From Haemonchus contortus (taxonomy: Eukaryota; Nematoda; Chromadorea; Rhabditida; Trichostrongylidae), in assembly GCA_000469685.2 (NCBI GenBank), contig LS997562.1, positions 44,086,869-44,150,868 on the forward strand: a stretch of 64,000 nt of DNA, in the 5' to 3' direction. The notes beneath the pieces are model-generated. The model was given only the letters and a program-made list of their open reading frames with translations, was not told where the DNA came from and did not search any database. Below, piece after piece: positions 36,401-47,240 of the stretch; within the stretch, counting starts at the first letter, position 1; the number at the start of each line of letters is the position of its first letter. The position numbers and the translations under genes are program-made.

Positions 36401-36529
36401 CTGGTGAAGATGAGCAGATAAGACGACAAACTTCAGAAAATGCCATCGCTCAAAAATGGGGGGCGATGGCTTCATGGGGGCGCATAGCGGAGAGCTAGCC
36501 TAGGAGTTAAGACACGACCTTAAACTCTG
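33481..36529. other. Intergenic, no gene seen
   Basis: AT-rich and non-coding as far as I can see. The one local structure is a direct repeat, GGAGAGCAGCTGCTGCACAA, at about 34817 and again at about 34899 (82 bp apart). Confidence 0.5.
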
Positions 36530-36614
36530 ATATATCATATCAAATAACATCTCTCAGTTCTAGAAACCCTCTCACTTGCGATGCACATGGGAGTCACCTG
36601 GTGGACAGTTCTAT
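36530..36614 (+). mobile_element. Older RTE copy, left part (host of the nested insertion)
   Basis: The plus strand reads ...ISQF*KPSHLRCTWESPGGQF, matching HGNSQFQKPSHLRWTWESPGGQF of the minus-strand element nearby. It stops at GGACAGTTCTAT (36603-36614), the duplicated target of the younger element, and resumes at 39552. Confidence 0.75.
36603..36614. repeat. 12-bp target-site duplication, left
   Basis: GGACAGTTCTAT is identical to 39552-39563. The two copies bound the minus-strand RTE element exactly. Confidence 0.85.
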
Positions 36615-39551
36615 CGCCTATCACCTGTTGTATCACCTGTCGTCCCGTTGATCATCGACTTCCTCGAGCGGGCGCCAGTAACGTCTCCACTCGTCCCTGT
36701 CACGAGCCAGAGTGGTCCAGTGAATCGTTCTCGCTTCAGGGACACAAGGTTCAACATTCCTTTCGTTCAGAGCTTTCGTGAAGAAGTCTGACCATCTCGT
36801 TGGCGGCCTTCCTGGAGTTCGTTTGATGTCCCGAGGGATCCAGCCAGTAACCGCCCTGGTCCAACGGTCATCACTATATTGCATAACGTGTCCGGCCCAC
36901 CTGATCTTCGATTTCTTGGCGTAATCAACGGCATCCCTGATCTTCGTTCGGTGACGGAGCTCGGATTTCCGGATTCCTTTCTGCACTTGCGTGTATAGGG
37001 AAATTCCGAGCATCGTCCTTTCCAAAGCGCGTTGAATAACGCTGACAGCATGTTCACCCTGCTTTCGTAGAGTCCAGGTCTCCGAGGCGTACGTCAAAGC
37101 AGGAAGGACAGCAGTGTCGAAAAGGTGAGCGCGGAGCCGGATGTTCTTTGTCTTCTTCACTATTCCCTCGATATTCTGAAATGCTGAAAAGAGCATCAGG
37201 TATCAGTCCGTTTTTCATGAACATCGTCTTCGTTAGTTTTAGCCTCAAGCCCACCTTTCCACCAGCACTATCAAACTCGGCCAGCATTCGTTCCGCCTGC
37301 TTGATGTTCGGTGTTATAAGCACGATGTCGTCTGCAAAGCGGAGGTGATGTAGGAAGCGGCTGTCGACCTTCACTCCCTAGTCTTCCCATTCCAAATGAC
37401 GCATGATATTCTCGAGGGCGGCACTGAAAAGTTTGGGCGAAATAGTATCGCCTTGCCGAACACCGCTCTTCACGTTGACAATGACTTCCTTATAGAATGG
37501 TGAAATCCTGGTCGTGAAGCTATCGTAGAGCTCACGAAGCATCCTTATATATTGCGTAGGAACACCCTGGTTGCCCAGGGCTTCAATTACCGCTTCTGTC
37601 TCAACGGTGTCAAAGGCTTCCTTCAAGTCGATGAACGTAAGACATAGCGGCATTTTGTACTCTCGCGATACTTCAATGAGCCTTGTTAGGGTGTGGATAT
37701 GATCGATTGTAGCGAACCCTCTCCGAAACCCTGCTTGCTCGTATGGCTGTCCTTCATCTAATATTCTGCCAATCCTGTTTAGGATGACACGAGTGAAAGC
37801 TTGTAGATTACGGACAGCAGGCAGATTGGGCGATAATTGCCAATATCGTCTGGATCTCCCTTTTTGTACAGCAACACAGTCTTGCTAGTTTTCCACGACG
37901 TGGGCACTTTGCATTCCGACAGGTACCGTGTGAAGAGCCTAGCCAGAGTTTTGATGATGACCTGTGGTATACTCTTCAGATGTTCTGGTTTGATCCTATC
38001 GGGACCGGGCGCTGTACAGTTCTTCATCGACGTGATGGCATGTCGTATTTCGGAAGGGAGAACCGAAGGAGCGATATATTCGTCTTGCCTAAGATAGTGG
38101 GTAGGCAGGTAGACGTGGCTGTCGAAGAGATCCGAGTAGAAGTCGTAGATGACCTTCTCCATTGCCCTCCGGGATGCAGTAACGGTTCCGTCAGGTCACG
38201 AAGGGAGGTCATCTTGGTCTTGTAATTGGCGAAGCTTCGTCGGGCTTTGCGAATGCTCTTTCCGGCCTCGGCGGCTTCGTCCATGACTGCTGCTCTTCTC
38301 TCTTTCAGATCTTCCTTTATCGCTTCTCTGCATAGCTTCGCAAGTTCGGACGTTTGTTGATAATTGCCTGTAGCTCGCGCGATTCCACGCTGGCGTATCA
38401 GCTCGAGAGTCTTCGAAGAGAGTCACCTCTTGGCTACTTGTAGACTCTCTGCTTTCGTAGCACTATCGTGAAGATGCTCGATGAGCCGGTTGTATTCTTC
38501 GTCGATGTTGTCGATAACGGAATCCTCCCACTTACTCGCAAGGGAAGCGAAATGATCCCAGTTGATGGAGGTCTTGGGGCTTCGTTTCCGAATCTTCATA
38601 GCTCTCTCCCCACGCACTGAGGAGCAGAATCTAGCGCGGAGGAGACGACGGTCCGATCCCGTGTAGAACTTCGGAACAACAGCGACGTCGGTCAGGCAAA
38701 TGGAACTGTCCACCAGGTGACTCCCATGTCCATCTTAAATGAGAGGGCTTTTGGAACTGCGAGTTACCATGGATGGTGTGGGTCGTCATGATAAACTTGG
38801 ACAGCCTTTCACCCTGCTCATTCCATTCCACTCCGTGAGTCCCGAAGTGACGCTCTTCTGCCGTTCTTCTGGGGCCAATCTTGGCGTTAAAATCACCGAC
38901 GATGACCTTAAAGAAAGTGTGGTCTTCTCTGTAGAGCCTCTCCAGATCCATATGAAACGCTTCCAACTCCTATTCTTCGTAGCTCGGTGTTGGTGCGTAA
39001 GCAACGAAGATGGTTGGAGCTGGAATTGAGCCACATCTTAATCGCAAACGTCGAATTCGGGTTGTTAAGCTTTCGCACGAATCGATGTTCATGGCCAAGT
39101 GCGTGTTGACGAGGACACCTACGCCGCCGACGCCTCTACTGTCGCATGTTCCAAGGAACAGTTCTTCTCCAGTCTCAAATACAACGTGCAGCGGGCGATA
39201 CCTTCTCGTCTCGGTCAGTCCGATGACATCGTACTTGATCTTCCTAGCTTGCATCATCAGGTCTTCTATACACGCTTCCGATGCAAGCGTCCGTGCGTTG
39301 AAAGTACAGATCGCCATCCTAGTCCTTCTCCTTTTGGGCAGCCTGTTTTGGCCCTGAGATTTTAGCAGCCTCTCCCGAGCGGTCCTACCCAACGCTGCCG
39401 TATTGAGGGCCCCTCAGAATCAGGGGAATGAGGCCCATTTCTATTACTGTTTTTTGCGTGAAGATACTCAACGTGCAGCTTGCCAGGCTCTGACGTGGGG
39501 GCTATTGACTCCGGGGGCTTGCCAGGCTATCCCGAAGTGGACCGCTATTCG
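36615..39551 (-). mobile_element. RTE-clade non-LTR retrotransposon, end-to-end but dead (2,937 bp)
   Basis: The single polyprotein starts near 39392 or at the inner ATG 39317 (MAICTFNARTL). It has an apurinic endonuclease (GLTETR, VGDFNAKIG) and a reverse transcriptase (NYRPICLLSV, FIDLKEAFD, GVRQGDTISPKLFS, FADDIVLI at 37321-37338). The C-terminal domain is [20 protein letters not shown]...[20 protein letters not shown], with the stop near 36633. The short 3' tail repeats GGTGATA, as in other RTE elements. Lesions: TAG at 38970-38972, TGA at 38423-38425, TAG at 37378-37380, frameshifts near 38175 and 37805, and in-element deletions near 38705 and 37185. Both ends are intact and flanked by a 12-bp duplication, so it inserted complete and decayed afterwards. 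Confidence 0.92.
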
Positions 39552-39563
39552 GGACAGTTCTAT
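39552..39563. repeat. 12-bp target-site duplication, right
   Basis: GGACAGTTCTAT is identical to 36603-36614, and the flanking bases differ on both sides, which fixes the duplication at 12 bp. Confidence 0.85.
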
Positions 39564-39925
39564 ATAAAAAATGAATCAAATCATCTTCAATCGAGAGTTT
39601 TGCCGACTGAGGGCGCCTGTATTCACCAATGCTGGATTCTGTTTCCAGAGCGTGGAACAGAGCTTGGAAGGTGGACGCAGAGCTGAAGAAACGAAGCCTC
39701 AAGACTGTGACCAAATAGGATCACTTCTCTTCTATTGCGAGTTTGTGGTAAGATTCCATTAACGACGACATCGATGAAGAATACAACGAAGTACAAGTTG
39801 CCAAGAGGCGCCTCTGTTCGAGGATTCTCGGGATGATATGGCAGAGCAGAATCGCACGAACAGTAGGCATTATCACTAACGTTTGAACCTGCGAAGCTAT
39901 GCAGAAAAGCGACAGTTTGATTGCA
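39552..39925 (+). mobile_element. Older RTE copy, right part
   Basis: After the second target copy the plus strand continues the interrupted frame: NQIIFNREFC, then decayed sequence aligned to the DHFASLASKWEDSVIDNIDEEYN region. After a deletion it reads VAKRRLCSRIL...SRIART, and it ends near 39925. This follows directly from the GGQF of 36530-36614. Together they show one old plus-strand RTE copy split by the younger minus-strand element. Confidence 0.75.
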
Positions 39926-40747
39926 TCTAATGGAGTATTTCAATGTTGGTATTGAACAATAGGCAGAGCTCCATGACTGCCTTAAGACAGAATCGGTCGT
40001 CTAACGACAGCTAAAAACTCCGTTCCATCCCGTTCCGCTTCTCGGCTACGTCCACAGTAATTTCTACAGTGGATATGAGCGGTACGTTACAGTTATTATA
40101 ATTAAGCTCCCTAACATATAGAGTCATGTAGTATGGCCATAAATACGCATATATACAATTCCACAAGTTTTTATTGATTCTCCAACCGTCTCACCTGTAC
40201 AATTTCGAAAACACCACTATCCATTTGTATTACTGTAAAAGATGCCAATGTCTCTACTCACCAGGTGAATCTGTCCTTGGAAACCATATTAGAGATGATA
40301 GGATGGAGACATGCCTCGCCATTGCGTGAACTTCAAGATGGCTGGAAAACTTCATAATAATGACTATCCAGGGCGGAGCACGATAAATGGACGGAATGAT
40401 GCAAAACTGATTCACGGATTCATACCACTCAAGACATTTGTAATAGCGAGAACCATACCGAAACACTGATGAGTTAGCTATTCTTTGAGACTCCTGATAA
40501 AAAAATCTTCCTGACCATCATTTTGCGTTAAGATATTTGACAAGAGTTCATAGCTATGAGAAAAGTTCTAAGAATGTAGAAGTTGGAGACCCTACTTACT
40601 GCATCACTAATCCATCCTCCTTTCTTACGAAAAAAAATCAAGACAGGGGCGTCCTTTTTGTTCTATTTTCCTTCCCTGCGTTTTAGCTCTACTCCAAAAC
40701 TCATTTAACAGTGAAATCCTGAATAGTAATGGAAGAAATACGATATA

Positions 40748-41255
40748 CAGTAGCGCTCAAAAGTATTCGGCGAAATGCTTCTTCACTTGTAATTTTCAAT
40801 CATAACTTCTTTCCTAGTGGATCTAATCAAGCGAAATTTCAACATGTGTAGCACTGGTGTAGTATGACTTTTTACCACTATCAACCTGCAATCTGATCAT
40901 GTTCCAGATATCCCAAAGGGCATGAACAAAAATTCAACTGGAAATAGGGACATTGGTCCTTCTCGGAGTCCTTTCCTTTTTGCCATGTCTTAAGTGTACG
41001 AGCACTAATGTCGAACCCAGAAGAGAAGAAAAACGTACATAAGGTCGGAATAACTGCAGACGTCGCAAACTTGCTTTCAGCATAGTCTTCAAACGCCTCC
41101 CCATTAGTATGTGGATATGACTGTTTTGCAGTCAAATAGTGTTGGACAGTGTAGAATATACTTCAGCTAAACATGTCAAAATTTCATGTGATTTGCTCCA
41201 CTGGGAAAAAAGTTACGACAAGATAAAGTTGGCCGAATACTTTCGAGCGCTACTG
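40748..41255. mobile_element. Tc1/mariner-like MITE, 508 bp, TA flanks
   Basis: The ends CAGTAGCGCTCAAAAGTATT and the inverse (CAGTAGCGCTCGAAAGTATT) differ at one position and begin CAGT. They are flanked by TA at 40746-40747 and 41256-41257, the TA duplication expected of the Tc1/mariner superfamily. A minus-strand frame inside (41135-40881) includes DISARTLKTWQ, faintly like a transposase helix-turn-helix, but there is no catalytic domain. It is a non-autonomous or internally deleted copy. Confidence 0.75.
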
Positions 41256-41257
41256 TA

Positions 41258-43694
41258 TCTGCTTGGCTAATCAACACATTATGTAGATACGAATATTAAA
41301 GAAGACCTTTACAGATTTAGACACTTTTTATGCTATATTACTTAACTAATTAATAATTTATCTACTACAGGAGATGAATCGGGACTTCGTTCCAGATGCT
41401 CGTGACTCCCTCTAGACTATCAAGTCTAAAAACTCCAAGCTTCAAATCCAGAAAGTTAGCCTGAGCTGTTCGATCAAGCCGACCCATCAACCCTCCCAGA
41501 ACAATACAGTCAACAATACAAACATCAGACGTGGGACTAAATATGGAACCAGCCTCAAATTCGGGTGAAATAAAGGAAATTAAATGTCGCCTTCTTCTGC
41601 TACTTACTAGATACATGCGAATTCGCTAAAGTAAAAAAAAAGAAGTTGGGCAAGGAAGTGTGTATAAAGCGTGCTAACCCAGTGACCCAGTGAACCCGCA
41701 CAGTCCAAAGTCCACCTCCCATGCATCGAATTATTGTGGTCAAAATTATCAGCATGGGCCGGTCAACAGTGAACCAAACGGTATTTTACCGATAGTAAGT
41801 TACTACATATAATACATTATCAACACTGGAAGTAGCAGTGACTGTAGGTAAATGGATCTCTTTTTCGTTTTTTTAACGTTCTATGAGGCTTCTACAGCTG
41901 TAGGAACTTCCAGAGAAATCTAATCCGTGGGCGTGCCTTGAACAGGAAGCCATCGATAATGGAGCTCTTGTTCTCTTCTCAGGAAGGCACTTGGATGTTT
42001 CGCAATTTTTGATTTCCATGCAATCAAAACATTTACCAGTAGTATATAAACTAAATGGCTAGTCACGGAAAGACGACCTCTTTCTTCGTGTCGGAACCTC
42101 GAGAAACTTCAACAGTGGACCAATCTCAGAAACAACTGAGAGAGAGGTAAGCAAAGTCGAGTATTAGGCAATCTATTTGAAATTAGATTTTAATTGGCAA
42201 TAGTATCAAATTCCAAGCATATTAAAATTACAAAGATCAGGCAACACTCCCTACGGGTTTTCTGGTTTCCCCGATACCTGGTCTTAGTCTGTCCACTTGG
42301 TCTTCAAAAGATAGGGAACAATTGGTCGAAGAGGAGTTAATCGTTTGACCGTACGTCTCTAGCATTTATTGTATTAGCAACACCTTTAGCCTTTGCTCTG
42401 ATTCCATACTTGCTTTTCATCCGAAGTGTTCTTAGTTTTCTAGGACTCGTATGCGTTTTAACTGATTTATTCCAAACCGCAACACGTTCGACTGAAGGAA
42501 TACTTGCCGATTATTCTAAGCATTTTGTGCCTCTCAACCGATATAATCGAGGACTGTTCAAATATTATCGGGAAAATGCTGTTTTGTTCTAGTGGGGCGA
42601 CTCTAGCTAGCGCTGCTCACCGTTCAGCGACCTGGGAAACACGACGGGTGTGCCATCAGATGTGTCACTACCCTATGGACCGGTAAAAGGCACCAGCCCG
42701 ACAATCACCCCCACTCCTCTCAACATCAGTTTTTTTTCGCTTCTCCTAACCTCTAAACACTAGGCTCTAGAGCGCAGAGGAGAGGTAACCAGCTCTGTGG
42801 GGCCTGTGCTCTCTAAGCAGGAACGGTGTACTAGCATGCTACCGCCAACACTTTCGAAAATACTTGAATCAGTGGTCAACTGAATGTTCAGTTCTCCGCC
42901 CGCCCGCCCCACTTTTTGCACTCCTCCCCTCCTGAGGCTCAGTTGAAAAAACTTACATTTCCCTGGCTAGAAATTTTCCCATCCACGACTACGGGCTCAC
43001 AGAGCCGGCTATTCTAATTATCTACGCTCTACCCCATTGTTGAAAAAAAGGTGCCTCCCCCCTCCCCCCTGAAATATTGTGAATATAAGAATTTCTGCGC
43101 CGTTCTTCGGTGCTAGTGAAAAACAACCATTCCCCCCCCCCCCCCTCTCCCCCTTCATTGCACCCTCCCATCAAGCTCCGTCTCAAAGAGCGAATCTGAG
43201 CGTTCACGAACCCCGCTATCTGGTTGAACTCCATTTTTTTCTTGCTACATCTTGATGTGGGAGATTGCAGAAGCAGCAAAGGTCATGACCGAAAACCCAA
43301 AGTTTCGGCTTATAGCAAAATGGTGCACTTGACTTCCCTTAAGTTGACAATCTTGCAAGCAGAAGGATCCAAAAATAAAGTCTAGACAATTGTCATGTAC
43401 CGTACTGAGCAGTCAGCCACTACGCGTAAATGCCACGAAGTGAAGTTTGATGCTTTTTTTGTTCTCGGCAGTTATGATCACAAAAGTCATGCCCTTACAT
43501 AAGGCTTAATTATAAGCATGCTCGGGAGATGAATTTATATTCATTGAAAGCTTTCTCCATTGAGTATTGCTGTATTGTAATTAAACCGATACATAAACAT
43601 TCAGCACAGCATGGAAATTATGACAACAAAGTAACAACAACTTCCACACAACAATCTGAAATTTCTAGGAAAAAAATTCTATAGTATGAGCAAT
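41258..43694. other. Intergenic, no gene seen
   Basis: Low-complexity patches, including a poly-C run (about 43132-43144), and short ORFs. I see no recognisable exon. The right part may hold the 3' flank of the L13 gene. Confidence 0.5.
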
Positions 43695-46277
43695 TTATTT
43701 CTTGCCCCAGGCTGGCTTTTCGTACCGACCCGGGTTTGGAATACTTCGTTCCCACTCCACAACGTGATCAGCTGGGAATCTATAATAACAATAAAAATAA
43801 CAAAAGTGATAACGACACAATTCTATAAAAGAGGACCACGTGATCGAATAGAATCGACTCTCTTTTTTTGGGCAAATTATTGGAACCTGACTGCACATTC
43901 AGTTTTCAGCCGTTTTTGCAAATGTTTTTAAAAACACAGTTTTCGTCAGCTAGCTCGGGGTATCAATTTTAGTTTAGGAGGAGAAACACCTTCGAGTGTG
44001 AGTCCATGCGTAGATATAGTGATCCAACAACCTTACTTCACTCATTGTCACTACTTTTCATAAACCAGTAGATTGGGCTACTGCGGCAACGATGTAGACT
44101 GCTATGATAAACATGTCAATCCTCTTCAACTACTTTCCCTAAGCCCTTTTTTCGATTAGGCCCATACAAGAATAAAACAGGGAATCTGTTCGAAGCTGTA
44201 ATAGATCAACAAGGAAGGTAGTTTCCCTCTGAAAATCAGCTTCTCAATCAAAAAAGCGAAAAATCCTTCACCTTATGAGCCGGGGGAACTTCGCACGCTC
44301 TTCTGGAGCGTATTCGTCACTTCGTTTCGGAACTCGCTGAACCTGTTCCAGCTGCAACAAATGAAATATCGTTCACTTGATGAGCGCATTGTTAGGCCCA
44401 CATATCAACGATAGACACCAGAAAACAAAATAAAAAAGATAAGAAGATATTCCCCGAAAACAATGTTAGAACAACTAAGGTTCAAGTAGCATCCGCCTTG
44501 AAATTCTGTTAACGGCTGCTGTAGAAACAACCAAGTGTGTTCATATGAGGGTAGTAGGTTCAAGATCAAGACCATAAGGCGCGTATAGTTCCAAAACGAT
44601 CCAACTGCAAATGCAAATGAGTCAGAGCGAGCAAAATTCAGACTTGTCGAAAAAAGATTTCCAACGTTTCTCTTCAATCCCATAGGCGAGCATTGTAAGC
44701 GTGCAACTTAGAGATGATGTCGGTTGGCCAGCCAGCAAATGATGGAAAATATGTGATAAGTAAAAGAATGTTTTTCAATGCATCCGCTCTTGACGCTGCT
44801 TGGTCTCTACGGTTCATGGAGAACACCGTCTGAGTCAAGTTTCTAAAGCATCTGGCCTCATGGCATGAACTTGCCCAAGCCCTAGTGATCTCATAAGCCT
44901 TAAAAATAGCCTCATAGGCCCCAAAAATAGCAAGTCATCTGCAGATGAATGGACTTAGGACTTTATTCATTAGGAAGTAGTGTTGCAAGTAAAATATAGT
45001 CTAAAAAAAATTGGCCGAAAAGAAATTTTCACTGGACGAGCATGATAAAGCTGATGGGCACATAAGTATTGCTCATACCTGATTGCCCAAATTTTCTCGC
45101 ACGAAATCTGGCATCTCCATGTCCGGGAAAAGATGAAGCCGCTGAATATGACGACGACGAAGCTCATTATTTCCTAGTGCCTGAATATTCGAATGATAAG
45201 ACAACAAATACAGTTTTAACAGAGGCATAAAACAAACTTTGAGAAAGCCGGACAAGTAAACATACCTTATAAACAGAAAGATAAACGATTCGGCACGGAT
45301 CATATTCGTGTATTTCATAAGCCGGAATGTCGACTTTTGATTTTGGGTACTCCTTAAAAGAATAAAGTCAAAAGAAGAAAAGAAGATTAGGCCAGATGCT
45401 ATCGCGGTGCAATTTGAAAGCTACAAACATCAAAACCTCAAGTAACTAGCTCAATGTAATCGAGAGGTTAGCTATCGCTTGTGTGAGGCGACATGTCGCA
45501 GTCAAGAACATAGTTCTGCATGCCTTTACGGAACGATGTATCTCACCAGGTAAATTTGATGTATATCACAACCATGGTAAACCAGTGCATAAGGCATGAA
45601 ATGTACATCATACGTTGCCTTAGCTGAGTTTTATTAAATGGGCAGATATCGACATAGTTATGCCGCACAGGTTTAAGTTCTGAAGCGCTCAGGTGGTAGG
45701 TTACAACTTCAGTGATGAACTTACTGGCGAACACCACGTTCCCGTGGTCAAAGATAGAGATGTTAGTTGTTACCTTATCGAAGTGATATAAAGTGTGCTT
45801 CCAATCAAATCCATGCATAGCCACATGTCGACAATTCACAACCACCACATGATCACCGCAGTCCGTTTCTCGATGCCATATTGGCTTGTGTTTTCCGGCT
45901 AAGTGTTTTGCAACGTGGTTGCCCAGTTTAAATGCATCCTGAAATATATTTGGGGCCACTACTAATTACTTTGTACCTACCACAGAGTAGAAAGAAATAA
46001 ACACCATGGCAGAGCAGTTGGGAAAAATGGGTCCATAAAATGGAACCACGAATCAGACATAGTGAATTAAAAGCAGAAAACACCCTCCTACTAAGCTGCT
46101 GCAAGGGAATAATGGGGTCTATAAAGAGAAACCCCTTCACCTCTGCGAGTCGATTGAGATTGGATGTCAAATTTTAGCACCCACCTGGTGATCGGCATCA
46201 ACTATGTGCCACTGCCTCGCAAACTGCAACCATTGGTTGACTCGATCGAACCTGGATAGTCCCCGAGATGCAGCCAT
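43695..46277 (-). CDS. mrpl-13: Mitochondrial large-subunit ribosomal protein uL13m (MRPL13), 6 exons
   Basis: This is a structural protein of the mitochondrial 39S ribosomal subunit. Exons (minus): 46277-46185, 45938-45774, 45352-45266, 45180-45079, 44351-44272, 43779-43695, all in phase, 203 aa (human about 178). Hallmarks in order are QWLQFARQWHIVDA, DCGDHVVVVNCRHVAM (L13 core), ALGNNELRRRHIQRLHLFPD, and a C-terminal VPKRSDEYAPEERAKFPRL. Exon 1 is preceded by TTTTTTTAATAG directly at the ATG, a likely trans-splice acceptor. The stop overlaps an AATAAA. The HTGYPGG-like loop of other L13 proteins is replaced by FDKEYPKSK at the exon 2/3 join; either it is truly divergent or a micro-exon is missed. 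Confidence 0.95.
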
Positions 46278-47240
46278 CTATTAAAAAAAAGCAATTTCTT
46301 CATGAAAGTTAAGTTCACGAGTCAAATGCGGAAGGAGTTCCGACCCCTTTGCAAACTGCTCGTAGAAAACATTGAGCCCCTACACCCTACTCATAGGCAG
46401 ATAAACGAGCGACCGACCACCGCCGAATCAGTCCTAACTGTTATAATGCCTGCATAGAAGCACTTCGAATCCAGTGAGCTCAGTGCCTCGAACTAGCTTG
46501 AATTTTGTACTGGCACTATCACCCATTTACACAGATGTAATTATATAACCACAGAAAAAAAATTGAAAAAACGTTGTAAATTTGTGTAAAGGCTACACAA
46601 TCATGATCGTCAGAAACCGTAGAGAACAAGGTTTTTATTCCATGCATTCCAGTGCAGTTAAAACACATGGATACGGCATGAATATCACTTTTAACGTCGT
46701 ACGTTCGATCTATCGAGAAAAAAAAATCGTACATTCACTACCTGTACGTGAAAGCAATAAGTGGAAGTGCAGGTTCAAAAACTCTGGCAAGACCCCATGG
46801 TTACATAACTATGACGAGTTTCCAGCTTTAGCTGCATTGATAAAGGAACACAACCTCAACAAATACCTAGTTAATTAAAACGAGTAAATCTACACCAATA
46901 ACTTAAGTTATCTACAACAGATCACATCTTAGTCAACAATGGCATAAGTTTTGTTAGAAAAATATCCTTATTTGCAAAGATGAGATACCAATGAACCAGC
47001 CCAATAAGATTATACAGAATACTGCACACATGTGTCTTGGCAACTATTAGGCCTCTACATCAAATGGATCAAATGGGTTCCAAATACTTAGTCTTCAAGG
47101 AGACTGAGCCAAAATTTCAGCAGAGAAGATTACTATATTATTCGACTTAGTAACAATGTGAAAGTGAGGAGTGAAAGGCAACAGCAGAGGTCCACCTATC
47201 AATTTGAAATACCAAAAGCTAACAGAAAAGTACTGATAAG
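46278..47240 (-). other. Intergenic gap between mrpl-13 and carrier gene A
   Basis: About 960 bp between two genes of the same strand. Only chance ORFs were seen. It is long for a typical Caenorhabditis operon spacer. Confidence 0.5.

Noticed and set aside
36633..38300. Plus-strand ORFs across the RTE element
   Set aside because: All are antisense shadows of the minus-strand polyprotein.
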